Source of the DNA: Rheinheimera pacifica
GTDB lineage: Bacteria; Pseudomonadota; Gammaproteobacteria; Enterobacterales; Alteromonadaceae
Length of the DNA stretch: 64,000 bases
Assembly: GCF_900108485.1 (NCBI RefSeq)
Contig: NZ_FNXF01000005.1
Coordinates: forward strand, 1 to 64,000
Reading direction: 5' to 3'
Shown one piece after another: positions 26,483 through 36,223 of this stretch (position 1 is its first letter; each line of letters starts with the position of its first letter). A program made the translations under genes and the position numbers. The notes under the pieces were generated by a model, which saw only the letters and a list, made by a program, of their open reading frames with translations, was not told the DNA's origin and did no database searches.

Positions 26483-28825
26483 ATGAAAGCTTTGCTTAGC
26501 CTGTGTATGTTACTGCTGGTACTGCCGGTCAGTGCCGCTATAGACACTTTTGCGCTTAATCAGGTTCGGCTGCACAGCGGGCCTTTTTATCAGGCGCAGC
26601 AAACTAACATCGGCTACCTGATGGCGATGAACCCGGACCGCCTGCTGGCCCCCTACCGGCGCGAAGCAGGCCTGCCGCCACTGACCGATCCTTACCCGAA
26701 CTGGGAAAGCTCTGGCCTGGATGGCCATATTGGCGGCCACTATCTTAGTGCACTGGCCTTGATGTACAGCGCCAGCGGTGAGCCGCAACTGCTCGAGCGG
26801 CTAAATTACATGATTAACGAGCTGCACAGTTACCAGCAAAAACACGGCGATGGCTACCTGGGCGGTATTCCCGGCGGCAAAGCCACCTGGCAGCAAATCA
26901 GCCAGGGCCAGATAGACGCTGATTTATTTGTGTTAAACAAGCAATGGGTGCCCTGGTATAACCTGCATAAAACCTTCGCCGGTTTGCATGATGCTTATGT
27001 TTACGCCGGTAATCAGCAGGCTAAGCAGATGTTGCTGCGACTGAGCGACTGGGCGCTTAAATTAACCAGCCAACTAAGCGATCAGCAACTGCAGCAAATG
27101 CTGATCACCGAATATGGTGGCATGAACGATATTCTGGCCAAAGTGGCCAAACTTAGCGGTGACGACAAATACCTGCAGCTGGCGCTGCGCTTTTCTGAAC
27201 TGCGTATTATGCAGCCGCTGTTGCAACAACAAGACGTACTGGACGGCCTGCACGCCAATACCCAGATCCCGAAAATTATTGGCATGGCGCAGCTTGCCAG
27301 CCAAACGAACAACGACAGCTGGTACCAGGCCGCCGATTTTTTCTGGCAACAAGTAGTGAATAAACGCAGTGTCGCCATAGGTGGCAACAGCGTGCGCGAG
27401 CATTTTCACCCGTCAGACGATTTCAGCAGCATGCTAACTGATGTAGAGGGGCCGGAAACCTGCAACACCTACAATATGTTAAAGCTAACCAAGCTGCTAT
27501 ATCAGCGCACGCCAGAACCGCGCTATATGGAATACTACGAACGGGCGCTGTATAACCATATTTTATCGTCGCAGCACCCGGAGCATGGCGGCCTGGTGTA
27601 TTTTACGCCGATGCGGCCTAATCACTACCGCGTCTATTCGTCGCCAGAGCACACCATGTGGTGCTGCGTTGGCTCCGGCATTGAAAACCACGCTAAATAC
27701 GGCGAAATGATTTATGCCCATAAAGGCGATCAGCTGTATGTGAATTTGTTTGTCGATTCCAGCCTGAACTGGCAACAGCAGGCCGTTAAACTGCGCCAGA
27801 CGACCGCTTTTCCGGATCAGGACAGCAGCCTGATCACGATAGAACAAGGCGGTAAATTCGGCCTGAATATCCGTGAGCCGCAGTGGGCCGCCGCTAAGGT
27901 GCAACTGACACTAAACGGCAAAGCGGTGAAATTCACGTCAACCACACCAGGCTATTTAAGCCTGCAGCGCCAGTGGCGTAAAGGCGATAAGCTGGCGATC
28001 ACCCTGCCGATGCAAACCACGCTGGAGCAACTGCCGGATAACAGCAAGCACTATGCTATTTTGCACGGCCCTATTGTGCTGGCCGCGCGCAGCCAATGGC
28101 AGGACAAGCTTAGTTTCATTGCCGACAGCAGCCGCATGGGCCATATCGCCAGTGGCGAGCAATGCCCGGTTGATCAAACGCCGACCTTTATCAGTGATAA
28201 CGCCGATTTTGTCCGCCATATTAAACCGGTGGCCGGCAAACCGCTGACCTTTACCAGCGGCGATGCAGTACTGGCCGGTGTTGAGGGCCCGTTAGAACTG
28301 GTGCCGTTCTTCCGGCTGCATGACAGCCGCTATACGCTGTATTTCCCGCACAGTAACGCCGGCCAGTGGCAGCAACAACAACACTTATTGCGCCAGCAAA
28401 GCCAACTTGACAGCCAGCTGGCAGCTAAAACCATCGATATGATCCGCCCCGGCGAGCAACAGCCGGAAGCCGACCATCAGTTTGCCGGCGAAAAAACAGA
28501 AGCCGGGGTGCACCAGGGCCGGCACTGGCGCCATGCCACTGGCTGGTTTAGTTATCGCTTAAACACCGGCGGGCAACAAGCCCTGCAGCTGCGACTGACG
28601 TATTTTGGCGCCGACAGCAACCGGCATTTTCAAGTTTTACTGAATAATCAGTTGCTGGCCGATGTCAGTCTGACGGATGAGCAGGGCGATAACTTTTACC
28701 ATATCGATTACCCGATCCCGGCGCGGCTGTTAAACACGGGCGATAGTATAGAACTGAAATTTGTTGCTGCTCCGGGCTCGGTGGCCGGTGGCATTTATGA
28801 AGTGCGTTTAATGCAGATTGATTAA
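26483..28825 (+). CDS. GH127 family glycosidase (beta-L-arabinofuranosidase type)
   Basis: The 780-residue product begins with a signal peptide (MKALLSLCMLLLVLPVSA). The GH127 active-site set is visible: Glu325 and Cys327 in EGPETCNTYNML, and Cys394-Cys395 in MWCCVGSGIENH, matching the zinc-bound cysteine nucleophile centre known for this family. An (alpha/alpha)6 barrel spans about residues 25-420, then beta-sandwich domains. Characterised members remove beta-L-arabinofuranose; many relatives are untested. It closes the symporter-GH43 operon and is followed by a strong terminator. Confidence 0.87.
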   Translation: MKALLSLCMLLLVLPVSAAIDTFALNQVRLHSGPFYQAQQTNIGYLMAMNPDRLLAPYRREAGLPPLTDPYPNWESSGLDGHIGGHYLSALALMYSASGEPQLLERLNYMINELHSYQQKHGDGYLGGIPGGKATWQQISQGQIDADLFVLNKQWVPWYNLHKTFAGLHDAYVYAGNQQAKQMLLRLSDWALKLTSQLSDQQLQQMLITEYGGMNDILAKVAKLSGDDKYLQLALRFSELRIMQPLLQQQDVLDGLHANTQIPKIIGMAQLASQTNNDSWYQAADFFWQQVVNKRSVAIGGNSVREHFHPSDDFSSMLTDVEGPETCNTYNMLKLTKLLYQRTPEPRYMEYYERALYNHILSSQHPEHGGLVYFTPMRPNHYRVYSSPEHTMWCCVGSGIENHAKYGEMIYAHKGDQLYVNLFVDSSLNWQQQAVKLRQTTAFPDQDSSLITIEQGGKFGLNIREPQWAAAKVQLTLNGKAVKFTSTTPGYLSLQRQWRKGDKLAITLPMQTTLEQLPDNSKHYAILHGPIVLAARSQWQDKLSFIADSSRMGHIASGEQCPVDQTPTFISDNADFVRHIKPVAGKPLTFTSGDAVLAGVEGPLELVPFFRLHDSRYTLYFPHSNAGQWQQQQHLLRQQSQLDSQLAAKTIDMIRPGEQQPEADHQFAGEKTEAGVHQGRHWRHATGWFSYRLNTGGQQALQLRLTYFGADSNRHFQVLLNNQLLADVSLTDEQGDNFYHIDYPIPARLLNTGDSIELKFVAAPGSVAGGIYEVRLMQID

Positions 28826-28837
28826 TATTACTCAGCT

Positions 28838-28874
28838 GTAAAAAGCCAGTCCGGTTGCCGGACTGGCTTTTTAC
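28838..28874. terminator. Bidirectional terminator between GH127 and GH43 genes
   Basis: A 17-bp perfect stem around a TTG loop, with core AAAAAGCCAGTCCGG / CCGGACTGGCTTTTT, serves both converging genes. Confidence 0.9.
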
Positions 28875-28877
28875 TTA

Positions 28878-30416
28878 CTACGGCAGTTTACTGCCCCATA
28901 CTGAAACACCCTGTGCCGACTGAGCGCTAAAGGTCACGACAAACTGTGCCGGAGTTTCATGCCACTGGCGTGATAATACGCCTTCATACAGACCAGTATC
29001 ACCGAGGTTCAGCGTGATCTGCTGCTCAGTGCCAAAATGCCAGCTACCACTGATATTGCCCGCACCGCTGCTAACGCTGCCATCAGCAGCTAAGGTAATC
29101 AGCTGCGAGTTTTTAATGCTGGCAGAGATATCTTTACCATGATTTATAAATTTGTACTGGCCAGCGACCTCATTTTCGCTAATGGTCGCATTCAGTTCAG
29201 TTGAGGCGGTGCTCAGCGGTGCATAGCGATGCGGCGCCACCACCGGCCAGCCGTCTTTATTAATAAAAAACTGGTGCACCCTCAGCTGATGTTGCTCGCC
29301 CAGCCCAGGAAAACGGGTATGAAACAGCAAAAAGTACTGGCCGGTGGCCGCGTCAAAATAGGCTGAATTATGCCCCGGTGACACATAGCCACTGCCCGCC
29401 CCAGTGCCGGGTTCACCGGCGCCGCGGACAAACAAATGGTTACCCATAATTTTCTGGCCAAAAGGCGCGATAGAAGCATCATCAAACAGTGGCAGCGCCG
29501 GATCTGACTTTACTGCCGCCATATCGTTACCCAGCGCATCCAGATAAGGGCCATCCGGCGCACTGGCACGCGCCACCCGCATATTATAAGCGCCGTTGGC
29601 ATCCAGGCCGCCAAACGAGCTAAACAGATAATAATAATCGCTATCCGGACTGTACAGCACATAAGCGCCTTCAATCCGGCTGTGATTGCCGCCCATCAGA
29701 TGCTTACCATAGCCCTGCCCCGGCAGCGTTAAGCCGGTCGCCGGGTCCATTTCCAGTATAAACAGGCCGCCGGAATAAGAGCCATACACCAGCCATAACT
29801 TGCCGTTTTTATCAAAAAAAGCTTGAGGGTCAACTACATTGGGGTGGATCTGGGCATCGTAGATAGTGCCATCTTCACTGATTTCACCCCACATACCGGA
29901 TTTAAGCAGAATCTGCTTATTAACATAAGGCCCCTCTATATTATCAGCCACCGCGACACCCAACGCCGAGCGGGGCGAATCCCCTTTACAGGCGTTGTAA
30001 TACATATAGAACTTGCCATCGGCCAATTGGATCACATCGGTGGCCCATAACGTGTCGGTTTGCGCCCAGGCGAAGGTTTCTTCCAGCTCGGTCAGCACAT
30101 TGGCAAACAAGGGGTTAGTGCTGTTGACACCATCGGCGACTTGCTGCCAGTGCATCAAATCGGTCGATTTTGCCGCCGCCAGATGCGAGCCAAACACGTA
30201 AAAAGTGCCGGCCACTTTAATCACAGATGGATCATGCACACCAACATTAGCAAAAGTGGGGCCTTGTTCCGGTGGCAACGGTACTGGCGGAGCTGTCGAT
30301 ACCGGTGGGTAGGCCACCGCCGCCGGTGGCGAATTGCTGCTGTCGTTACAGGCACTGAGTAAAAGTGCTGTGGCCAATACACTGAAAGAAAAAATACCGC
30401 TGTTACATTGTTTCAT
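28878..30416 (-). CDS. GH43 endo-arabinanase-like lipoprotein with C-terminal beta domain
   Basis: The product has about 512 residues from the ATG at 30416 (MKQCNSGIFSFSVL). A lipobox precedes Cys23 (LLLSAC), followed by a proline-rich linker. Catalytic candidates are Asp62 (VHDPSVI), Asp in NVVDPQAF and Glu in RIEGAYVLY. The C-terminal ~100 residues form a separate beta domain, as in two-domain endo-arabinanases of the Bacillus Abn2 type. The 40-residue upstream extension of the frame runs towards the promoter and was excluded. It has its own predicted GntR operator. Confidence 0.82.
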   Translation of the reverse strand: MKQCNSGIFSFSVLATALLLSACNDSSNSPPAAVAYPPVSTAPPVPLPPEQGPTFANVGVHDPSVIKVAGTFYVFGSHLAAAKSTDLMHWQQVADGVNSTNPLFANVLTELEETFAWAQTDTLWATDVIQLADGKFYMYYNACKGDSPRSALGVAVADNIEGPYVNKQILLKSGMWGEISEDGTIYDAQIHPNVVDPQAFFDKNGKLWLVYGSYSGGLFILEMDPATGLTLPGQGYGKHLMGGNHSRIEGAYVLYSPDSDYYYLFSSFGGLDANGAYNMRVARASAPDGPYLDALGNDMAAVKSDPALPLFDDASIAPFGQKIMGNHLFVRGAGEPGTGAGSGYVSPGHNSAYFDAATGQYFLLFHTRFPGLGEQHQLRVHQFFINKDGWPVVAPHRYAPLSTASTELNATISENEVAGQYKFINHGKDISASIKNSQLITLAADGSVSSGAGNISGSWHFGTEQQITLNLGDTGLYEGVLSRQWHETPAQFVVTFSAQSAQGVSVWGSKLP

Positions 30417-30544
30417 ATTATACCCCTGTCGTTTGTTGTTATTACGGGTAAGCTGTGCTGCCCTGTATTGGCAAAACTGTGCGGCTAAAACAACGTAAAT
30501 TGCGGCATCTGCCAGTAACACATTACCCTCACCCACTAATATTA

Positions 30545-30555
30545 TTGTATTACTT
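30545..30555. promoter_or_regulatory. Predicted GntR operator upstream of the two-domain GH43 gene
   Basis: TTGTATTACTT differs from the consensus by one base and is embedded in ATTATTGTATTACTT. On the minus strand it contains TACAAT, a likely -10 box, with TTTCAG 17 bases before it. Bound repressor would cover the promoter. Confidence 0.55.
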
Positions 30556-30627
30556 TTTAAATTTAACTGAAAAATCCCGCTTAAACCGCGATTACAGCGC
30601 GGCTATTGTCTTACTACTGACAGCGAA

Positions 30628-31668
30628 TTAATCCGGTAGATGATCGTTAAATAACGGTAAGCCAGCGGCTGACCAGTGTATTTGCCGCCAACGGGTGTGG
30701 CGGTTGCCGTCGGTTAACGGCGAGCCTTGCAGTTGCTGAGTGTCGCGAGCGTGGTAAAACATCAGATCTTCACCGTTATCACCCACCACAAAACTGTTAT
30801 GGCCGGGGCCATAGCGGTTAAATTCCGGCCGGGTCTGAAATACCGGTTCAGGCGCTTTATGCCAGCTTTGCGGGTCAAGCAAATCGGCATTTTCATCGGC
30901 CCACAGTAACCCCATGGCATAACGATGATCAGTCGCACTGGCTGAATACGCGATAAAGATTTTGCCATGGCGGATCAATACCGCGGCGCCTTCATTAACT
31001 TTATAGCCCTGCTGCTCCCAGCTCAGATCCGGTTGGCTGATAATCACTTCCGGCGCTTCCAGCCGGGTTGGCGTGGCCATTTTTGCCAGCACTAAAGCAC
31101 TGTTATAGCTGCGCGCGGCATCCTGCTGCGCCCACACCATATAATGCTGGCCGCGGTGGCTAAATACGGTGGCGTCCAGTGAGAAACTGTCCAGCGCGCT
31201 TTGCATCTGGCCCAGCTCTTGCCATTGGCCCTGCATGGGATCGGCGGCGCTATTGGCCAGCACATACATACGGATCTGAAACGGCCGTTCAGCCTCGCCG
31301 GCTGCGACATATAAATACCAGACGCCGTCTATCCTGTGCAGCTCTGGCGCCCAGATATTGGCGCTCATCGGCCCGCTGGCTTTTTTGCGCCAAACGGTTT
31401 TCGCCTGCGCGTTGGCCAGCCCGGCTATGTCGGGGCTAAAACGCAGCTCTATCCGGTCAAACTCTGGCACCGAGGCAGTAAAGTAATAGCCATTGTCGGC
31501 TTTATACACCCAGGGATCGGCCCGGCGCGGAATAAAAGCCGCAGAAACCGCGTTATTTACTGCCACAGGCTGTGTTGCAGTTAAGTTGTCAGTCGCCATA
31601 TTGACTGGCTGGCAGCCGCTTAGCCCCGCCAGGCCGGCTAATACGGCGAATAATGGTAAAAGCTTCAT
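30628..31668 (-). CDS. GH43 exo-alpha-L-arabinofuranosidase, lipoprotein form
   Basis: The 346-residue product has a lipobox (GLSGC, Cys19). Catalytic candidates are Asp in RRADPWVYK, Asp in FSLDATVF and Glu in VNEGAAVL. It is the periplasmic or surface counterpart of the cytoplasmic GH43 at 25512-26456. It is the last gene of the long arabinose operon, and its ATG overlaps the stop of the lactonase gene (ATGA). Confidence 0.83.
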   Translation of the reverse strand: MKLLPLFAVLAGLAGLSGCQPVNMATDNLTATQPVAVNNAVSAAFIPRRADPWVYKADNGYYFTASVPEFDRIELRFSPDIAGLANAQAKTVWRKKASGPMSANIWAPELHRIDGVWYLYVAAGEAERPFQIRMYVLANSAADPMQGQWQELGQMQSALDSFSLDATVFSHRGQHYMVWAQQDAARSYNSALVLAKMATPTRLEAPEVIISQPDLSWEQQGYKVNEGAAVLIRHGKIFIAYSASATDHRYAMGLLWADENADLLDPQSWHKAPEPVFQTRPEFNRYGPGHNSFVVGDNGEDLMFYHARDTQQLQGSPLTDGNRHTRWRQIHWSAAGLPLFNDHLPD

Positions 31669-32621
31669 TCAGTACCTCCGTGATAGCGCTTTGCCAATTG
31701 CTGCCACGGCATTACCGCCAGTTGTGGCTCGGTCAGGCCCTGGTGCGGGTACTGATAAACCAGTAAATTCCCTGCCTGTGGTTGCTGGCTAAGCTGCTCA
31801 GCACTTAAACCCTCAGTTGCGGTGGTAACAAACAGAATATCCAGCTTGTCGCCACCGAGCGCAACACAAGTGGGTTGTGTTACCGGCAGTGGGTAAAACG
31901 CCGCCAGGCTGCCATCGGCTGCATAGCGGACCAGTGCGCTGCCACCCCATAAGGCGCATAACAGGTGATCATCAGCATCAATAATGGCGCCATCCGGCTC
32001 AGTACCCTCTGGTGTAGTGGCAAAGCGTTCGGCATTGCCGATATCACCGCTTACCGGGTTAAAGCGGTAGCGGTTAATCTGCTGCGTCGGGGAATCGGCG
32101 TGGTACATCAGGCTGCTGTCGCGGTTCCAGCACAGCGCATTAGGAATACGCAGGCCGCTTAACATCTGCTGACAACCGTGTTGGTCTAGCCGGTACAGGC
32201 TGCCGCTGGCAGCAGTATCTGCTGTTGGCTGCTCTACCATAGTGCCGGCCCAGAACCGGCCCTGCCGGTCGACCCGGCCATCGTTAAAGCGGTTGCCGCT
32301 TAATTGCTGCTGCGGTTTTGCCAGCCACAAGATAGCGCCGCTATCGGGGTTATACAGTGCAAAGCCGCTGGCAAAAGCCACCAGCAAGGGGTAGCGGTTT
32401 GCCATCGGATCAGCAGCGTTTAGCAAGCTAAAGCAGCTGATACGCTCGGGCAGTGGCCATTGACGTAATGTTTGCTCAGGCCAGCGCAGTTGAAATAACG
32501 CTTTACCGTGAATATCAGTCCACCACACGCTACTGCTGGCCGCGTGCCAGAAAATACCTTCGCCCAGGCGGTTTTTTACGCTGATACTGGCTAACAGTTG
32601 CAGGTTTTCGCTGTTAGCCAT
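31665..32621 (-). CDS. SMP-30/gluconolactonase family, likely L-arabinolactonase
   Basis: The 318-residue six-bladed propeller has the family metal ligands: Glu in RLGEGIFW, Asn in RFNDGRVD and LRIPNALCW, and Asp in TEPDGAIID. It should open L-arabino-gamma-lactone to L-arabonate, the second step of the oxidative pathway. Its place in one operon with the dehydrogenase and dehydratase supports this substrate. It overlaps the permease gene before it by 8 bp and the GH43 gene after it by 4 bp. Confidence 0.85.
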   Translation of the reverse strand: MANSENLQLLASISVKNRLGEGIFWHAASSSVWWTDIHGKALFQLRWPEQTLRQWPLPERISCFSLLNAADPMANRYPLLVAFASGFALYNPDSGAILWLAKPQQQLSGNRFNDGRVDRQGRFWAGTMVEQPTADTAASGSLYRLDQHGCQQMLSGLRIPNALCWNRDSSLMYHADSPTQQINRYRFNPVSGDIGNAERFATTPEGTEPDGAIIDADDHLLCALWGGSALVRYAADGSLAAFYPLPVTQPTCVALGGDKLDILFVTTATEGLSAEQLSQQPQAGNLLVYQYPHQGLTEPQLAVMPWQQLAKRYHGGTE

Positions 32622-33600
32622 GAGCGGTACTCCCTGCCACTGTTGTTAATGCTGTGCGCCGGCTGAGTACTTTTTGCAGCACAATAAAGCCAAACAGCAG
32701 TAGGCCAATGACAATTTTGGTCCACCAGCTGCTTAGGCTGCCGTCAAAAATAATATAGGTCTGGATCACACCCATCAGCAGTACTCCCAGCACAGTACCG
32801 ATAACAAAGCCGCTACCGCCGGTTAGTAAGGTGCCGCCTATGACTACGGCAGCAATCGCATCCAGCTCCATGCCTACCCCGGCCAGCGCATAACCGGAGA
32901 AGGTATAAAAGGTAAACACTATGCCCGCCAGCGCCGCCAGCACACTGCTCAGCGCGTAGATAGCAATAGTAGTACTTGCTACCGGCACGCCCATCAGCTG
33001 TGCCGACTGGCTGTTACCGCCAATGGCATAAACACAGGCACCAAAACGGCTGTAGTGCATCAGCATAATTACCAGCACCAGCAACACCATAAAGATCATC
33101 GTGGAAGCACCTACCCAGCCGCCGCCGGGCAGCGCAAAGCCAAATTCAGCTATCGCATCGTAAAAACTGTGGTCAATAGCTATAGATTCTTCACTGAGTG
33201 TAGTGGCCAGGCCGCGCGCCAGAAACATCCCCGCCAGCGTGACAATAAACGGCTGCAGTTTGTACACGTGGATCAACACTCCCATTAACGCACCAAATAA
33301 TGCCGCAGCCGGCACAATAAGCGCAAAAGCCGTTAGCGGGTGCCACTGATACTGGCTAATCAGCAAGCCGGTGGCCACACCACTGAGCGCAATCACTGCA
33401 CCGACCGATAAATCAATGCCACCGGAGATAATCACCAATGTCATACCCAACGCGACAATCAGTAAAAAGGCGTTGTCACTAAACAAATTGCTCACCACAG
33501 CCAGCGAGGCAAAGCCGTCAAACTGCCAGCCGCCAATACCAAACAGCAGGCACAGCAACGCCGCAGTGATCCATAAGGGTAAATAGCGTAGCGACATCAT
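32614..33600 (-). CDS. Sugar ABC transporter permease (YjfF-like)
   Basis: The 328-residue polytopic protein has the ribose/galactofuranose-type permease motif (GGIDLSVGAVIALSGV). In E. coli the YtfQRT-YjfF system imports galactofuranose and uses two different permeases, and the same pair occurs here. The gene overlaps the other permease by 4 bp (ATGA). L-arabinose, possibly in furanose form, is the likely substrate from context. Confidence 0.87.
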   Translation of the reverse strand: MMSLRYLPLWITAALLCLLFGIGGWQFDGFASLAVVSNLFSDNAFLLIVALGMTLVIISGGIDLSVGAVIALSGVATGLLISQYQWHPLTAFALIVPAAALFGALMGVLIHVYKLQPFIVTLAGMFLARGLATTLSEESIAIDHSFYDAIAEFGFALPGGGWVGASTMIFMVLLVLVIMLMHYSRFGACVYAIGGNSQSAQLMGVPVASTTIAIYALSSVLAALAGIVFTFYTFSGYALAGVGMELDAIAAVVIGGTLLTGGSGFVIGTVLGVLLMGVIQTYIIFDGSLSSWWTKIVIGLLLFGFIVLQKVLSRRTALTTVAGSTAHG

Positions 33601-34664
33601 GCCTGGCCTCCTTTACGCCACTTTGGTAACACGCTGCTTAGCTGGCGGCGGAACTTATCTGACTGCAGCAACAGCACCAGCAGCACCACCAGGGCTTTAA
33701 TCAATAAGTTAAATTTGGCCGGTAAACCGCTGACAATAATAGTGGTGCTTAAACTTTGAATAATCAGCACGCCGATAACCGACAACAGCAATGAAAAACG
33801 CCCACCGCTCAGTGCCGCACCACCAATCACCACCGCCAGAATGGCATCCAGTTCCAGCCATAAACCGGCGTTGTTGGCATCAGAACCCTGAATATCGGCA
33901 GCACTGATCATGCCGGCCAACGCGGCGCAAAAGCCGGCAAAGGCATAAACAAACAGCTTTATCGCTTTATCGTTAATACCTAAATAACGGCTGGCGGTAG
34001 CATTGCAGCCTACCGCCTCAATAAACAGGCCCAGTGCGGTGCGCCGCAGTAACAGCTGGCTTAAACCAAACATCGCTATTACCAGCCATACCGGCAGCGG
34101 TAACCCCAACCAGCTGCCGCTGCCAAGCCAGGCAAAATCGGGCCGTAAAAAGGTTACTATCTGGCCCTGATTAATCAACTGGGCGACACCGCGCCCGGCC
34201 ACCATCAGCAATAAGGTCGCCACAATAGGCTGAATTTTCAGATAACTGACCAGAGTGCCATTAATCAGCCCGGCAGCGATACCGGTGGCCAGCCCGGCTG
34301 CAATTACCAGTGCTAACGGCAAGTCTGCCTGCAGCAATAAGTTGGCGCATATGCTACCTGCGATAGCCATCACGGCCCCGACCGACAAATCTATACCGCC
34401 GGTAGCAATTACCAGGCTCATCCCTATTGCCAGCAATGCTACCGGCGCACTGCGGTTTAAAATATCAATTAACGAGCCATACAAACGGCCATCCTGGAAA
34501 CTCAGTTGAAAAAAGCTGGCATCCAGCAACAAGTTTACTGCCAGTAACAGTATTAACGCTGCCAGTGGCCACAAATAGCGCGCGGATGCCTTTGTACTGC
34601 CTGGGCTGTAACGTGCCAGCCGGGCCTGTTGCAAGGTGTCGGCGCAAGGTTGAGTCTGTTTCAT
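33597..34664 (-). CDS. Sugar ABC transporter permease (YtfT-like)
   Basis: The 355-residue polytopic protein has ATGGIDLSVGAVMAIAG and VIGGAALSGG signatures. It pairs with the YjfF-like permease to form a hetero-dimeric channel. The start codon abuts the ATPase stop (TAAATG), so translation is coupled. Confidence 0.87.
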   Translation of the reverse strand: MKQTQPCADTLQQARLARYSPGSTKASARYLWPLAALILLLAVNLLLDASFFQLSFQDGRLYGSLIDILNRSAPVALLAIGMSLVIATGGIDLSVGAVMAIAGSICANLLLQADLPLALVIAAGLATGIAAGLINGTLVSYLKIQPIVATLLLMVAGRGVAQLINQGQIVTFLRPDFAWLGSGSWLGLPLPVWLVIAMFGLSQLLLRRTALGLFIEAVGCNATASRYLGINDKAIKLFVYAFAGFCAALAGMISAADIQGSDANNAGLWLELDAILAVVIGGAALSGGRFSLLLSVIGVLIIQSLSTTIIVSGLPAKFNLLIKALVVLLVLLLQSDKFRRQLSSVLPKWRKGGQA

Positions 34665-36167
34665 TTATCCCTCTGCAATTGCCTGCATAATATGCTGGGC
34701 TGTCATGTTATCGCCGCTTAATTCCGTCACTTTTTGCCGGTCGCGCAGCACCACGACTTTACCGGCAAAAGCGACCAGCTCTTCGAGCTCAGACGAGGTG
34801 ACCAGCAAAGACATACCTTGCTGACACAGGCTTTTGATCAGTAATACAATTTCGGCATGGGCGCCAATATCAATGCCGCGGGTGGGTTCGTCCAGAATCA
34901 GCAATTGCGGATTAATCGCCAGCCAGCGCGCCAGGATCACCTTTTGCTGGTTGCCACCGCTCAGTTGCTCAATAGGTTTGTCGGCATCCGGTGTGGCAAT
35001 TTGCAGCTTGTCGATGTAAAACGCCGCCAGTTGCTGCTGTTGTTTAACCGGCAAATAACGCCACCAGCCACGGCGTGCCTGCAGCGCCAGCATAATATTT
35101 TCCCGGATAGACAACGGGCCGATAATGCCCTCGGTTTTGCGCTCTTCCGGGCACAATGCAATACCGGCTTTTATTGCATCAGCAGGCTGCTGCAATGTCA
35201 GCGTTTTACCGCCAAACTGTATTTCGCCGCCGCTTAACACATCTACGCCATACACTGCGCGGCACACTTCTGTGCGGCCAGAGCCAAGCAAGCCTGCCAG
35301 CCCCACGGCCTGGCCTTTTGCCACCGTAAGCGAAATATCGCTTAGCGAACCTTTTACCGAAATCTGCTGCAGTACCAGCAAGGGTTCAGCCTGTTTTGCC
35401 ACGGCTGTTGCAGCCTGCTGTTGGGTCAGCTGTTGTAATTCTTTGCCAAGCATGGCTTCAATCAGCTGCGAACGCGGTAAGTCTGCTGTCAGATACTCGC
35501 CAACTTTACTGCCATTGCGCAGCACAGTAATGCGATCACTGATCTGATACACCTGCTCAAGAAAGTGGGTAATAAACACTATCGCCACGCCCTGCTCACG
35601 CAGCTGACGCATCACATCGAACAGCATCTGCACTTCACTGCTATCGAGGCTGGCAGTCGGTTCGTCCAGCACCAGCACTTTGGCCGACATTGCCACGCCG
35701 CGGGCAATAGCGATCAGCTGCTGCACCGCGACAGAATATTGCGCTAACGGCGCGGTAACGTCGATATTAAGCTTAAAACGCAGCAATAACTGCTGCGCCT
35801 GCTGCTGCATTTTTTTATGCTGAATTAAACCGAAGCGGCGTGGCTCATGGCCCAGAAACAGGTTTTGCGCCACGCTAAGGTTGGGTAGTAAATTAACTTC
35901 CTGATATACCGTACTGATACCCGCGCGTTGTGCCGCCGCCGGGCTGGCAAAGTGGCACTGCTGGCCGTTAAAGTAGATGTCACCGCTGCTTTTGGCTAAA
36001 GCACCGGTCATTACCTTTATCAGCGTGGATTTACCGGCGCCGTTTTCGCCCAGCAAGGCATGTACTTCACCGGCAAATAAACGTAAATCAACATTTTGTA
36101 GCGCCTTAACGCCGGGAAAATGCTTGCAGACCTGTTTCAGCTCTAATACCAGAGATGGCGTAGTCAT
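34665..36167 (-). CDS. Sugar ABC transporter ATPase with two ABC domains (YtfR-like)
   Basis: The 500-residue duplicated ATPase has Walker A GENGAGKST in the first half, Walker B LVLDEPTASLD, and in the second half the signature LSGGNQQKVILARWL with LLILDEPTRGID. As in other sugar importers of this class, the first half has a degenerate signature (YSVAVQQLIAIARG) and the second a degenerate P-loop (GLLGSGRTE), so only one composite site is likely to be fully active. It follows the binding-protein gene. Confidence 0.9.
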   Translation of the reverse strand: MTTPSLVLELKQVCKHFPGVKALQNVDLRLFAGEVHALLGENGAGKSTLIKVMTGALAKSSGDIYFNGQQCHFASPAAAQRAGISTVYQEVNLLPNLSVAQNLFLGHEPRRFGLIQHKKMQQQAQQLLLRFKLNIDVTAPLAQYSVAVQQLIAIARGVAMSAKVLVLDEPTASLDSSEVQMLFDVMRQLREQGVAIVFITHFLEQVYQISDRITVLRNGSKVGEYLTADLPRSQLIEAMLGKELQQLTQQQAATAVAKQAEPLLVLQQISVKGSLSDISLTVAKGQAVGLAGLLGSGRTEVCRAVYGVDVLSGGEIQFGGKTLTLQQPADAIKAGIALCPEERKTEGIIGPLSIRENIMLALQARRGWWRYLPVKQQQQLAAFYIDKLQIATPDADKPIEQLSGGNQQKVILARWLAINPQLLILDEPTRGIDIGAHAEIVLLIKSLCQQGMSLLVTSSELEELVAFAGKVVVLRDRQKVTELSGDNMTAQHIMQAIAEG

Positions 36168-36193
36168 AAATGGCTCCTGTACTTAGCGACAGC

Positions 36194-36209
36194 GCCGGCA
36201 TTAACCGGC
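36194..36209 (-). other. Intercistronic hairpin after the binding-protein gene
   Basis: GCCGG-CATTAA-CCGGC lies between the binding-protein and ATPase genes. Such hairpins often stabilise the upstream message so that binding protein is made in excess. Confidence 0.4.
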
Positions 36210-36223
36210 CTGCTGGCAGTCAG

